Shown here piece by piece: positions 36,025 through 45,111 of a DNA stretch of 64,000 nucleotides (position 1 is the first letter of the stretch; the number at the start of each line of letters is the position of its first letter). The notes beneath the pieces were generated by a model. It ran no database searches, was not told the DNA's origin, and saw only the letters and a program-made list of their open reading frames with translations. The stretch is from Bacteroidota bacterium. GTDB lineage: Bacteria; Bacteroidota; Ignavibacteria; Kryptoniales; JAKASW01. The stretch spans positions 1-64,000 of the forward strand of contig JAMCQL010000022.1 of the NCBI GenBank assembly GCA_023381615.1. The letters run 5' to 3'. The position numbers were made by a program, and so were the translations under genes.

Positions 36025-38472
36025 GTGAGAATTTGTAATTCTCGGATTGCGGGAATGAGAAGTGTCTCTGTTTTTCTTTCGTCCCCTTTCGTTCTGTTTG
36101 TGGTGTTCTTCTTCCTTTCAGTCTTGGACTCTTTTGCCCAGCAGGGACAGATTGTTAGCGTCTCCGCGGTGACCGAGGCTGTCCAGAATAGTCCCGTGCA
36201 GATCAAAGCCGATGTCAGAAGCCTTACGAATATCTCGCAGGCTCTTCTGTTTTTCAGGAATGATTTGTCGTCTGATTACCAGCAAACCGAGATGAGCTTC
36301 GATGAGACTTCAATGACTCTGAATGGTACTGTGCCGGCAGCGTATGTCGTCAGCCCTTACATCGAAGTTTACGTTAGAATAACAATGCGCGATGGAACCG
36401 TTGAAACCTATCCTCAGGAAAGCCCGACTGAGAATCCTGTCCGAATTGCCGTCAATTCATCCGAATCGCAGCAGGATATTCTGGTGATCAGCCCTGAGCG
36501 GAATCAAAGGCTGACGGTGGATGATTTGATGATTGCGGCCTCTTTGCTTTACGCGCCCGAATTTGTGGACAGACGGAAAACCAAATTGTTTCTTGATGGC
36601 GTCAACGTTACCGCCGACGCTGTGATAAGCGGGGATGTTATAGTCTATTCGCCATCAAAGTTTCCCATGCCGATAACCAGCGGAATTCACACGGCGAAAG
36701 TTGTATTATACAAAACTGACGGAAGTGAATATCGAAGTCTCGAATGGAGCTTTTTTGTTATCACTCCGGGTGAAGAGGCGGCGGCAGAAAGGTTCAGCTA
36801 CCAAGGGAACGCTCAAGTTGAACTGCGAAACGAGAATATCGATGGAAGCTCTGCCTGGTACAATAGAGGCGATTTGAATTTGGGAAGCACAGTCATCGGG
36901 ATAAATCTGGCAGCGAACGTCCATCTTACTTCCGAAGAAAAATCTTATCGCCAGCCTCAGGACAGATATGGACTTTATGCCAATACGTCATGGCTCAGCC
37001 TGAAGTTGGGAGACAGTTATCCGTCGTTCAGTCCTCTGATAATGAACGGCTTGCGCGTGCGCGGTGTGTCGGGCAAGTTATCAGCCGGGTTCTTCAATGT
37101 TGAAGCCGCGTATGGACAGACGGTAAGAGGAATCAACGGGCAATATCTCGATACGGTGATCATTTCGCCTTCATCGCCGTCAACTCTGACGGGGTCGAAT
37201 TATATCAAGCTCAACGATTCTACTTTCGTAAATGTCAGCTATGGGACTTTTACAAGAAATCTTTTTGTGGTCAGGCCGTCTTTCAACTTTGGGAGTCATG
37301 CACAGCTTGGCTTCACGTATTTGAAGTCCTCCGACGATCTTGGCTCGATCAGCGCCGGCAATTCTCCGAATCAAAATCTGGTATTTGGTTCTGACTTCTT
37401 GATGAATTTCGATGAACGAAGAATAAACTTCGTGGCGGAAGCGGGGATGAGCATGCTCAATCAAAATACAGCCATCGGGAACCGATCGGTTGCGGATATT
37501 GACTCGATAACTCATTCCGATGCCGGTGACCAAATAAATAATATTGTGCCGCTTTCCACCTTGGAAAATTTCATAACGATAAATGAATACCTTGTTCCCA
37601 TAGACCCGTCAAAACTTTCGTCGCTCGCCTGGGATGTCAGTCTGAATTTGAATTATTTCAATACTTTTGCAAAGGTCGGCTATGTCTACCGCGGGCCTGA
37701 TTACGTATCGTTCGGTCAGCCGTACATCAGAACAGATATTCGAGGAATGAATTTCTTTTTGAGGCCGCGTCTTTTCAGCAATCAAATCATGCTCTCGATT
37801 TCCTATGAAAATCTCTTCGACAATCTTCAGAAGAACAAATTTGCTACCACGCAGTACGTTACCTCGAATTTCTCGGTGTCCTATTTTCCAATGGCAAATT
37901 TGCCGAACATAACCGTCGGTTTTTCTTCTTACGCGAATTCCAATTCAATCTCTTCCGATTCGGCGTACGCGATTGATAACACTACAGACCGCTATTATAT
38001 CGAGACAAGCTACGGCTTTAACTATATAATCAAACACTATCTGGCGGTAAGTTTCGGGATAAGCAACCGAAACGACCATGTCCTTTTGGGCACGGACCTG
38101 AATAATTATAACGTTTCGTTCTTGCTGAACTCAGACTTCGGACAGACGCCTCTCAAGACCACCATTGGTTTCAATATCAACGGCAACAAGACAGCGCAGA
38201 AAGATACAACGGCGGCGATGCCTCCCGAGCAGATTCAAACCTTCAACTACACCTTCATAACTCTCGGCGCAACTTACGGTTTCTTCAATGATCGTCTTTC
38301 CGTTGGAGTGAACTACACTCCGACCTTCGGCGACTTTTCGAGGAATACTTACGGCTTGACCGCAAGCTATCGATTGGCGAAGTCGCAGTCTCTCAATCTT
38401 AACATGAATTATTTTGCGGTAACCGGGTCAAATGATTTTGTCGGGTCTCTGATTTACGTCGTGGATTTTTAA
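36025..38472 (+). CDS. Large outer-membrane beta-barrel protein of the FecR locus
   Basis: About 815 residues: signal peptide ending near SFAQQ, a beta-rich N-terminal half with Ig-like stretches (to about residue 245), then a long region of alternating amphipathic strands ending in VVDF with a C-terminal phenylalanine, as in outer-membrane barrels. I do not recognise a specific family. A GTG at 36025 has GGAGG four bases upstream; an ATG at 36055 gives a shorter, more ordinary signal peptide, so the start is uncertain. It lies between the FecR and CHASE2-cyclase genes and could be the surface part of that module. Confidence 0.72.
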   Translation: MRICNSRIAGMRSVSVFLSSPFVLFVVFFFLSVLDSFAQQGQIVSVSAVTEAVQNSPVQIKADVRSLTNISQALLFFRNDLSSDYQQTEMSFDETSMTLNGTVPAAYVVSPYIEVYVRITMRDGTVETYPQESPTENPVRIAVNSSESQQDILVISPERNQRLTVDDLMIAASLLYAPEFVDRRKTKLFLDGVNVTADAVISGDVIVYSPSKFPMPITSGIHTAKVVLYKTDGSEYRSLEWSFFVITPGEEAAAERFSYQGNAQVELRNENIDGSSAWYNRGDLNLGSTVIGINLAANVHLTSEEKSYRQPQDRYGLYANTSWLSLKLGDSYPSFSPLIMNGLRVRGVSGKLSAGFFNVEAAYGQTVRGINGQYLDTVIISPSSPSTLTGSNYIKLNDSTFVNVSYGTFTRNLFVVRPSFNFGSHAQLGFTYLKSSDDLGSISAGNSPNQNLVFGSDFLMNFDERRINFVAEAGMSMLNQNTAIGNRSVADIDSITHSDAGDQINNIVPLSTLENFITINEYLVPIDPSKLSSLAWDVSLNLNYFNTFAKVGYVYRGPDYVSFGQPYIRTDIRGMNFFLRPRLFSNQIMLSISYENLFDNLQKNKFATTQYVTSNFSVSYFPMANLPNITVGFSSYANSNSISSDSAYAIDNTTDRYYIETSYGFNYIIKHYLAVSFGISNRNDHVLLGTDLNNYNVSFLLNSDFGQTPLKTTIGFNINGNKTAQKDTTAAMPPEQIQTFNYTFITLGATYGFFNDRLSVGVNYTPTFGDFSRNTYGLTASYRLAKSQSLNLNMNYFAVTGSNDFVGSLIYVVDF

Positions 38473-38497
38473 ATTCTTTTGACATAAGATTTACTTA

Positions 38498-40699
38498 ATG
38501 CAGACAGTTCGCGGCAAATTCTCGAGAACACGAAAATTAGTCTTGCCGTTAATAATTGCATTCGCCTCCGCAATTACTGCTTTTCTACTTTCCAGAGACA
38601 TTCCCGTTGAGATACCGTTTTTGAAAACCGCACAGTTGAAAACTCTCGATCAGCGTTTCGAATATCGGGTGCCGATCAACATAAAGGATTCTTCAAAAGT
38701 TGTCATTGTCGATATTACCAACCAGTCGTTCCAAGCTTTACCTAACAGTTTTCCTTTTCCGAGGAAGTATTATGCAAGATTGATAAAGAATCTCTTCAAT
38801 GCAGGCGCAAAAGCTGTAGGTATTGATATAATTTTTGATGAGCCTTCGAAACTTCATGGGGACGACAGTACGTTTGCGGCCGCGTTGAAAAAATACAAAT
38901 CGGTGGTGTTGGCAGGACACAGCGATATCGATGTTTCCGCACGCTACAAAATTTTGAAGAGCACGGATTTTTATCATAATATTTTCGTAAAGGATGGCAG
39001 TTCGATCGGCATAGTTTTCGTTAGAAATGATCTTGACGGGGTCTATCGACGTTATATGCCTATGAATGAATTTCAGACGGGTCAGGATCAATATAAGCTT
39101 GTTCCCTCATTCGGGTTCGCTGTGGTATCCAAATACCTGGGTCTCGGTGATGCGATGGCAGTTAATCACAATTCGTATTTTCAGCTTGGAAATATTCGCA
39201 TCCCGAAGTATGACGAGACGTCAATGCTCATAAATTATCCGGGTCCGGCTGGAAGTTTTCCAACTTACGATATCTATCAAGTTCTGGATGACTCTTCCTT
39301 CACGACTCGCGACGAGGCAGAATACGGACTTCAGATTAATGACTATTACGACTTGAAGGATCACGGCGTATTTAAAAACAAAGTTGTTCTGGTCGGTGCA
39401 GAGTTTCCAGAGTCGGGAGACTTGAAACCAATTCCGTTTTCTGCAGACAAAGCTAAGCAAAGCGGCAATCTTGCCTACGGTGTGGAAATTCATGCGGCTG
39501 CGATTGAGACCGTGCTTGACGGTGATTTTCTAAGACCTGCGAACGCCGTGACGGATTTTCTTGAAATGCTCGTGGGTGCGCTGTTGATCGCGCTAACTTC
39601 TTTTATGTTCAAATCGGCACAGCATTCCAAAATGTTTCTTGTCGTCTTTGTGCCTTTTCTTGCTACAGGCGGCGTGATATTTATTTCATACGAAGCTGCG
39701 TTCATCTTGTTCGCTAAGAAGGGAATTGTTCTGGGGATAATTTATCCGATACTGGCATATTCTTTCAGTTACGTCGGCACTGTCGTTTATCAGTACGTCT
39801 CCGAGCGAAAACAAAAAACTGCCATCAAGTCGATATTCAGCCGGTACGTTGACCCGTCGGTGGTTAACCAACTCGTGAGCAATCCGGAGCTTGTCAGGCT
39901 CGGTGGTGAACGTAAAGTGCTGAGCGTGTTATTCTCGGACATCGCAAATTTTACAGGCGTAAGCGAAAAACTGCCGCCGGAAGAACTCGTTGCCCATCTC
40001 AATGAATATCTTACATCAATGACCGAGGTCGTGTTCAAGCACGCAGGGACGCTTGACAAATATATAGGCGATGCGATCATTGCGTTTTGGGGAGCGCCGC
40101 TTGAACTCAAGGATCATGCGTACAGAACCTGTCAAGCTGCGATAGAAATGACCAAGAGACTTGATGAACTTCATGCGAAATGGAAAGCGGAGAACAAACC
40201 TCTGCTGAATTTTAGAATTGGCGTGAACTCCGGTGAAATGATCGTTGGAAATGTCGGCGGCAGAGATCGCTTCGATTACACCGTCATAGGTGACAATGTT
40301 AATCTTGCATCGCGTCTCGAATCCGCAAATAAAATGTACAGGACTCGGATATTACTCAGCGAATACACTTATGAACTCGTCGAAGACAGAGTATTTGCCC
40401 GCCAACTCGATCTTATAGTTGTTAAGGGAAAAACAAAACCGGTAAAGGTATTTGAATTGCTTTCCGATGATATTGATGGTGTAACGGATGAGAAGAGAAA
40501 GCTTGTTGATTTATACTGCGCGGGACTTGCAAAGTATCGGAATCGGGAATGGGGAATTGCTGCAGAGTTTTTTGAAAAAGCACTCTCGATAGATTCTTCC
40601 GACTATCCTTCCGAAATGTATTTGGAGAGGAGCAGAGTTTTTGAGATCGAACCGCCGCCCGGCGACTGGAACGGCGTTTTCGTCATGCAGACGAAATAG
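38498..40699 (+). CDS. CHASE2-sensor class III adenylate/guanylate cyclase
   Basis: 733-residue membrane receptor cyclase. An N-terminal helix (about 15-32) is followed by a periplasmic CHASE2 domain (about 45-340), three closely spaced helices (about 350-430) and a class III cyclase domain (about 465-640). Metal aspartates appear in VLFSDIANFTG and YIGDAIIAFWG, and the transition-state residues in YTVIGDNVNLASRLES. A final helical segment of about 70 residues may be a TPR-like tail. The base-specifying residues cannot be settled by eye, so cAMP versus cGMP is open. With the FecR protein it forms a likely envelope-sensing pair. Confidence 0.92.
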   Translation: MQTVRGKFSRTRKLVLPLIIAFASAITAFLLSRDIPVEIPFLKTAQLKTLDQRFEYRVPINIKDSSKVVIVDITNQSFQALPNSFPFPRKYYARLIKNLFNAGAKAVGIDIIFDEPSKLHGDDSTFAAALKKYKSVVLAGHSDIDVSARYKILKSTDFYHNIFVKDGSSIGIVFVRNDLDGVYRRYMPMNEFQTGQDQYKLVPSFGFAVVSKYLGLGDAMAVNHNSYFQLGNIRIPKYDETSMLINYPGPAGSFPTYDIYQVLDDSSFTTRDEAEYGLQINDYYDLKDHGVFKNKVVLVGAEFPESGDLKPIPFSADKAKQSGNLAYGVEIHAAAIETVLDGDFLRPANAVTDFLEMLVGALLIALTSFMFKSAQHSKMFLVVFVPFLATGGVIFISYEAAFILFAKKGIVLGIIYPILAYSFSYVGTVVYQYVSERKQKTAIKSIFSRYVDPSVVNQLVSNPELVRLGGERKVLSVLFSDIANFTGVSEKLPPEELVAHLNEYLTSMTEVVFKHAGTLDKYIGDAIIAFWGAPLELKDHAYRTCQAAIEMTKRLDELHAKWKAENKPLLNFRIGVNSGEMIVGNVGGRDRFDYTVIGDNVNLASRLESANKMYRTRILLSEYTYELVEDRVFARQLDLIVVKGKTKPVKVFELLSDDIDGVTDEKRKLVDLYCAGLAKYRNREWGIAAEFFEKALSIDSSDYPSEMYLERSRVFEIEPPPGDWNGVFVMQTK

Positions 40700-41154
40700 A
40701 GCATCCAAAGGGTACCTTGGACGGGGTAGGCGCACCGTGACACTCGAAGAAGAATCTTTAAGTTTTCTGCGTCATGGGGTGTCGAATGTTCCGCATCTCT
40801 CCTGCGGGAATCCGTGACACACCGCCTTGCTCTCATCACTGGCGGGTTCCGCCTGCCGAGGAGCATCCTTGACAATAGTTTGCCTATTTGTTAAATACTG
40901 ACAGCGGGCCATGCGCAAGAGATGCCTTAGAAAGACGGCGTGAGGTTGGTCGGCCCAGAATACAAGGTATGAGCAAAAATCTGCGTTGATCGCAGAAAAC
41001 GGTCGGAGAAGGGAGGTACGGTGGAATGTATTTTCGCTGCGGGTCGGTCCAACCAACGTTTCTATTGCCTTGTTTTGAGAACTCAGGTGGTCTCTGTTGC
41101 CTCTTGTGGCATGATAGTGTTGCCGGACCATAAATGTAGAAAAAGGGCACTCGG
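40700..41154. other. 455-base non-coding stretch ahead of the accessory locus
   Basis: No gene is convincing here. It holds small palindromes CCGCA...TGCGG (40791-40808) and GGCGG-GTT-CCGCC (40842-40854), and a promoter-like TTGACA (40869-40874) with a 17-base spacer and a poor TAAATA. The next start codon is 258 bases downstream of that box, so a long leader or an unrecognised small RNA is possible. One minus-strand frame is open through this stretch but shows no protein character. Confidence 0.4.
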
Positions 41155-41376
41155 ATGAAGTCAGGGAAATCCAAGATAGTTCTTATAGATGAGAACCTGC
41201 TGGTTGGCGAGGCATTGAAGTCATATCTGGAACGTTTTGTCTCCAGGTCGATCAGACTCATGCGCTGTGTGAATGATTTGGATGATGACTTATACGATAC
41301 CGTTTTCCTTTGTAGAAGGGATTTAACGAATATCGAGCAATCTCTCATAGAACCGCGGCGGAGTGACCTGACGTGA
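41155..41376 (+). CDS. Truncated receiver-like domain (first half of a split response regulator)
   Basis: 73 residues. KIVLIDENLLVGEALKSYLE matches beta-1/alpha-1 of a response-regulator receiver, with an acidic residue pair as in the metal site. The later YDTVFLCRR fits beta-3, but the phosphoryl aspartate expected there is replaced and the protein ends, so the second half of the fold is missing. The HTH half follows as a separate gene after 39 bases. It is either a decayed NarL/FixJ-type regulator or a deliberately split pseudo-receiver. Confidence 0.6.
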   Translation: MKSGKSKIVLIDENLLVGEALKSYLERFVSRSIRLMRCVNDLDDDLYDTVFLCRRDLTNIEQSLIEPRRSDLT

Positions 41377-41415
41377 GAGGAAAAATGCAACCCGTTGGAA
41401 TTTGGGGAGGGCAAC

Positions 41416-41643
41416 ATGGATGATGAGCTGAGCCAAAGAATCGCGGCTCTATCCGGTAGGGAAAGAGAAATCTTCCGCATGATAGGAAGAGGGCTCTCAA
41501 GCAAAGAGATAGCCGTGAGCCTTTGTATATCCAAAAGGACCGTCGATCACCACCGCGAAAAGATGTTGAGGAAATTGAACTTAAGCGGATTTGCTCAATT
41601 GATTGCCCTTGCAGCCTATTTCGTCTCCTCTCTCCCGGAGTAA
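41416..41643 (+). CDS. LuxR/FixJ-type helix-turn-helix protein (DNA-binding half)
   Basis: 75 residues, essentially only the HTH: LSGREREIFRMIGRGLSSKE then IAVSLCISKRTVDHHREKML and LRKLNLSGFAQLI. This is the NarL/FixJ output domain. GGGGAGG just before the ATG at 41416 is a strong ribosome site, so it is translated in its own right. As a stand-alone binding domain it resembles GerE-like regulators. Being first in the accessory locus, it is the obvious candidate regulator of the genes that follow. Confidence 0.85.
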   Translation: MDDELSQRIAALSGREREIFRMIGRGLSSKEIAVSLCISKRTVDHHREKMLRKLNLSGFAQLIALAAYFVSSLPE

Positions 41644-41744
41644 AACCGCATCAGGGACGCTCGATACAAATAGGCACTCATGCCTATTGACTCATTTCGA
41701 CAAGCTCGTTAAGCTTTAACGATAGGTTGTGGAGAAATAGGCTT

Positions 41745-42677
41745 ATGCGGTCAATGCGGGGAAGAGTACAGTCGCTAAACGCGGGCGAGTCGGCTCTGTC
41801 ACTCCCAATAGAGGGAAGTGTCATCGTGCCGGTTGTTCTTGTCGCAGCGATCGTTCTTCTCAGTTCGCGGTTCTTAGGTCAGATCCCAGACGCGCTGACA
41901 AACTGCCTTGTGATAGCAGGAGTGTTCGTCCTGACATTTCTAAGCTTGCCACGGGGGGTAACAAACTCATTGTTCAGAAACTACGGAGTTAGGGCGGCTA
42001 TATTCATCCTCTTTTGGTTACTGTACTTGATAATGCCATCCAACATATACTTTTTGCGGATCTTTTTGATCTCGATAGTTTGCATGTCCCTCGGGAAGAG
42101 TCTCGGAAACAATGAGAAACACTTAGCTGTGTTCTACTGGGCACTCGCGCTCACCACTTTCTCATTTGCGGTGCTCTTGACCTGGTTTTTCTCCGAGCCG
42201 TTATTGTGGTTCGGTGTGCAGCGATTTTCCGAAGATGCATCGAGCTTAGTCGGAAGTCTTACACGTCAACAAGCACTCTTCAATGCATCCGCGTCAGGGA
42301 TTTTCATCTCCATGATGTTTACACTCTTCGGTCTGTTCATAACCTTGCTTTCGAGAGGAGACGGCAAGAGATGGCGGCTCTTTTTGGTGTATGCGACAGA
42401 GATAATATTTGCCAACTTAATCTTCATGGCAATTCTCCAACCCCTCTACGGATGGCTTCAGGCAGTTGTATCCATCCCGAGATTTCACATCATGGACCTG
42501 CCTGTCTTTCTTTTCCTCCTGGACATGATTCCTCTTATTTTCTTTCTGAGACAGGTGACACTTACGCCAGGAAGTCTTAAGATTTTCCCTCTGAGGCTTA
42601 AGCAGATAATGGCCGTTGCGGTCTTCTCTATTGGTATGTTGTTGATGGTCTATCATGAGCAATCAGCTATCAACTAG
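41745..42677 (+). CDS. Multi-spanning membrane protein, faintly exosortase-like; N-terminal half of a split gene
   Basis: 310 residues with about eight or nine helices. It lines up by eye with the N-terminal third of the 932-residue protein at 51239. The segment FNASASGIFISMMFTLFG sits where exosortases have their ACSGL catalytic motif, but the cysteine is absent; the resemblance is weak. GGAG ten bases upstream supports the ATG at 41745. Its TAG stop (42675-42677) belongs to the left end of an inserted palindromic element, and the downstream gene continues the homology, so the original protein was probably longer. Confidence 0.65.
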   Translation: MRSMRGRVQSLNAGESALSLPIEGSVIVPVVLVAAIVLLSSRFLGQIPDALTNCLVIAGVFVLTFLSLPRGVTNSLFRNYGVRAAIFILFWLLYLIMPSNIYFLRIFLISIVCMSLGKSLGNNEKHLAVFYWALALTTFSFAVLLTWFFSEPLLWFGVQRFSEDASSLVGSLTRQQALFNASASGIFISMMFTLFGLFITLLSRGDGKRWRLFLVYATEIIFANLIFMAILQPLYGWLQAVVSIPRFHIMDLPVFLFLLDMIPLIFFLRQVTLTPGSLKIFPLRLKQIMAVAVFSIGMLLMVYHEQSAIN

Positions 42678-42822
42678 AGATGCGGCCGAAAACCATAGAA
42701 AAGAGAATTTCACCGCAGAGTCGCAAAGACGCGAAGTCAATTATTATAATATTTTTCAACTTAGCGTCTCAGTGTCTCCGCGGTTTTCTTTTGCTGATGG
42801 ACTTTTCGGCCACGTCTCTATG
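42674..42822. mobile_element. MITE-like element that splits a gene
   Basis: The left end CTAGAGATGCGGCCGAAAAC (from 42674) and the right end, read inverted, CATAGAGACGTGGCCGAAAA (42822-42803) are near-perfect terminal inverted repeats. The right end is identical over 18 bases to a fragment in the nuoJ-nuoK gap (14799). Inside is a TTTCACCGCAGAGTCGCAAA ... GTGTCTCCGCGG arm pair like that at 21251-21328. The left end supplies the TAG stop of the upstream gene and the right end the ATG of the downstream one. No clear target duplication is seen. Confidence 0.75.
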
Positions 42823-44466
42823 CCCATGCGAAGGACGATTCTGATATACGGCATAGGTGTCTTCAATTGGGACAAACCGGAATTCGGCAATTACGGGATA
42901 CAGTCGGCCGGGATGTTTGGAATGCTTCCGCCGTATCTCAAAGCATTGGGGTACGGTGTGCGTGTCGATTCCGTACTCAACAGAGAAAATCTCGATAGTG
43001 CAGACATAGTCATGATCATTAACCTGAATAAAAATATGCCGCCATCGGAGAAGAATGAGCTGGAGCGTTTTGTATATAATGGCGGATCATTACTCGTCAT
43101 AGGTGACCATACAGGTCTGGGTGGAATCATGCGACCGTTGAATGATTTGTTGCGCTTCGTAGGCGTCCGCTACCGTTTTGATTGCGGCCATTGGTTAGTT
43201 GATGATTGGAGGGACGCGTTCGAGTTTCCTGCTTCACCGGTTTTCGGACGCGTAAGGGATGAGAGTGACATTGCAATCTCGATCGGTGCCTCGCTGGACT
43301 TTTCGCCAGCGAATACAACGCCGATTCTGTTTGCCAAGTACGGATTCTCTGACAGAGGCAATCCGCTCAATGCCCAGAATGCATATCTGGGAAACAGATC
43401 GTACGATCCCGGCGAGCTGCTTGGGGATATTATGCTCGTTGCAAGAACAACTTACGGAAAGGGGAAGGTGCTGGTCTTTGGCGACACTTCATCGTTCCAG
43501 AACGATGCGATGATCTACTCGTTTCAGTTTGTAAGAAATGTATTGGATTGGCTGACGACGAGTGACGCCACGGCAGAGAACCTTGTAAGGTGGATGTCGA
43601 ACCTTCTGATGCTGTCGGGATTGATTCTCCTGTTCACAATCGGCAGAAGCCTCAAGCAACCCGGCACCGTTATGGCAAGCATTCTTTCGGTGCTTCTTCT
43701 CTGGGTCGTCCTTACGCCATGGCAGAAGCGGACTTCGGACTTCCGACATCTGACCTCTCCTCTCCCGATAGCCTATGTTGACGCCTCGCACCTGAACAGA
43801 TTCACGCAGTACAGCGACGATGCTATTTGGCCGCTTACGCATAATCTGATCCGTAATGGCTACCTGCCTTTTGTATGCCGCAAATTTACACCGGTGCTGC
43901 TCGAACAGAGTAAGATCGCATTTTTCATCGCGCCAGAGAAAAAGCTGTCGGCCGATGAGACGCAAGAGATCGACCACTACATGAAAGGCGGGGGAATTGT
44001 CGTTTGGTCGGCAGGAGAAGAGACGAGCGATGCATCAATGCCGATGCTGAAGAAAATGGAATTGAGCTTAGACAATATTCCTTTGGGACCGGTTTCAGAC
44101 AGTGCGGCGGCGGCTAACTTTGCTGTGAAGCCTGTCGGGATAACAGTCAAGAACTTCTCCACTGGAACGATAGTGAGCGTGATGGATAGTTCCGGTATCA
44201 GACCGGAGTTCCACAGTGCATGGCCGATAATCTCAACAGGCGATCAGAAAGTGGATACACTTTGCACCGGCTGGGGTTATCCCGTGATTGTCTCGAAATC
44301 CGTAGGAAAAGGAAGATTCGTGTTGATCTCGGATTCAGATTTCCTGTTGAGCGGCAATTTAGAGAGCAAGATAGAAAAGCCGTATAGACAAACAGTTCTC
44401 GGGTCGAACGAGATGGTGTTCCGAGGGCTACTTAAGGCAATCACGGAGGTAAACTCTAAATACTAA
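42820..44466 (+). CDS. GldG/DUF4350-like extracytoplasmic protein with GATase-like domains; C-terminal half of the split gene
   Basis: 548 residues from the ATG at 42820, whose first base is the end of the inserted element; an ATG at 42826 is also possible and a longer frame from 42655 runs through the element. The protein has a first Rossmann/GATase-like domain (ELERFVYNGGSLLVIGDHTG), two helices near residue 260-300, then a second such domain (DHYMKGGGIVVWSAGEE). The same order, with the same KxLLxVGDHT-type motif, is found in the 932-residue protein at 51239. Related domains occur in gliding-type ABC accessory proteins (GldG) and DUF4350. No active-site residue is evident; function unknown. 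Confidence 0.7.
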   Translation: MPMRRTILIYGIGVFNWDKPEFGNYGIQSAGMFGMLPPYLKALGYGVRVDSVLNRENLDSADIVMIINLNKNMPPSEKNELERFVYNGGSLLVIGDHTGLGGIMRPLNDLLRFVGVRYRFDCGHWLVDDWRDAFEFPASPVFGRVRDESDIAISIGASLDFSPANTTPILFAKYGFSDRGNPLNAQNAYLGNRSYDPGELLGDIMLVARTTYGKGKVLVFGDTSSFQNDAMIYSFQFVRNVLDWLTTSDATAENLVRWMSNLLMLSGLILLFTIGRSLKQPGTVMASILSVLLLWVVLTPWQKRTSDFRHLTSPLPIAYVDASHLNRFTQYSDDAIWPLTHNLIRNGYLPFVCRKFTPVLLEQSKIAFFIAPEKKLSADETQEIDHYMKGGGIVVWSAGEETSDASMPMLKKMELSLDNIPLGPVSDSAAAANFAVKPVGITVKNFSTGTIVSVMDSSGIRPEFHSAWPIISTGDQKVDTLCTGWGYPVIVSKSVGKGRFVLISDSDFLLSGNLESKIEKPYRQTVLGSNEMVFRGLLKAITEVNSKY

Positions 44467-44490
44467 ACTCGAAATCTTAAAGAAATTCAA

Positions 44491-44685
44491 ATGACAGAAA
44501 CTCAAAAGGCAATCGGCCGCAGTCTGCAGAAAAAACCCGTGAGCCTTCTGCAGGGCGGTGTAGTAAATCATGATAACGATTTCCGGGCGTTCGCAATTAT
44601 GACTGATGATGCTTTGCAGGAGATCTGCGCACTGATCAACACAGAAGCATCAGATATCCACGAATGTTTGATTGACATGATTTAA
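44491..44685 (+). CDS. Small protein of unknown function
   Basis: 64 residues, acidic, no signal peptide or membrane helix, starting MTETQKAIGRSLQKKP and ending HECLIDMI. It contains two cysteines. It is 24 bases after the GATase-like gene and on the same strand, with only a weak purine-rich stretch before the ATG. It could be a small regulator or a peptide precursor, but nothing in the sequence settles this, and a chance frame is not excluded. Confidence 0.4.
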   Translation: MTETQKAIGRSLQKKPVSLLQGGVVNHDNDFRAFAIMTDDALQEICALINTEASDIHECLIDMI

Positions 44686-45111
44686 GATATCTGTGCAAAT
44701 CGTTTTTTTCTGTGAACATCTGTGTGCTAACGCTTTTTTCTGGACTATCAACTATGAGCTAAGAAAGAGAGGCGCAGGATTAGTCCATCCCGCGCCCCGC
44801 TGAGTGATCGGAGCTGCGTTTCGAAATAGCCTCGCGGCTCCATCACTGCATGCAGATAGATAACAAGAAAGAAAAAGAAAAACAAGGAGTAAGGGACTTG
44901 AAGAGAAAGCCGTCGTGTGACTGAGATGGCGGGGCTGTGCGCATATCTCGGTTGGCAAACCTTGGAAGACCACAGCGTAGGCAACAGTTCATGGTTCATA
45001 GCGGAAGATTGCTGATCGACGCTGAAAAATTTGTGTCAGCCGCGAGCTATGGGCAGGCATCTATGAGCTATCATCTAATGCGCCATGAGCCAAACAGGAG
45101 AAAAAACAATA
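44686..45111. other. 426-base leader region of the first cysteine-repeat gene
   Basis: Contains a hairpin GGCGCAGGAT / ATCCCGCGCC (44771-44796, one mismatch), CTGTGCAAATC and CTGTGAACATC near-repeats at 44691 and 44713, and from 44985 a stretch of TTCATAGC, GAGCTATGGGC and GCCATGAGCC units. The latter is the same dispersed repeat type as in front of trpB. AGGAG 11 bases before the ATG at 45112 is the ribosome site. No gene recognised. Confidence 0.45.
44985..45093. repeat. TTCATAGC/ATGAGCTA dispersed repeat
   Basis: CAGTTCATGGTTCATAGCGG at the left, and GAGCTATGGGC, CTATGAGCTATCA and GCGCCATGAGCC at the right, form an imperfect inverted arrangement. A shorter relative is at 8181-8257, and CACGAGCTAAGAA precedes the second cysteine-repeat gene (about 49193). 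Confidence 0.5.

Noticed and set aside
40884-41534. A 216-codon minus-strand frame opposite the split response regulator
   Set aside because: Serine/arginine-rich shadow composition, no ribosome site, and it overlaps a real HTH gene.
42655-42819. Longer start for the 42820 gene overlapping the upstream gene
   Set aside because: The added 55 residues are coded by the inserted repeat element; the homologous region begins after 42820.
44985-45093. Riboswitch or structured leader upstream of cysteine-repeat gene 1
   Set aside because: The same unit type occurs ahead of trpB and elsewhere, which indicates a dispersed repeat rather than a gene-specific RNA.
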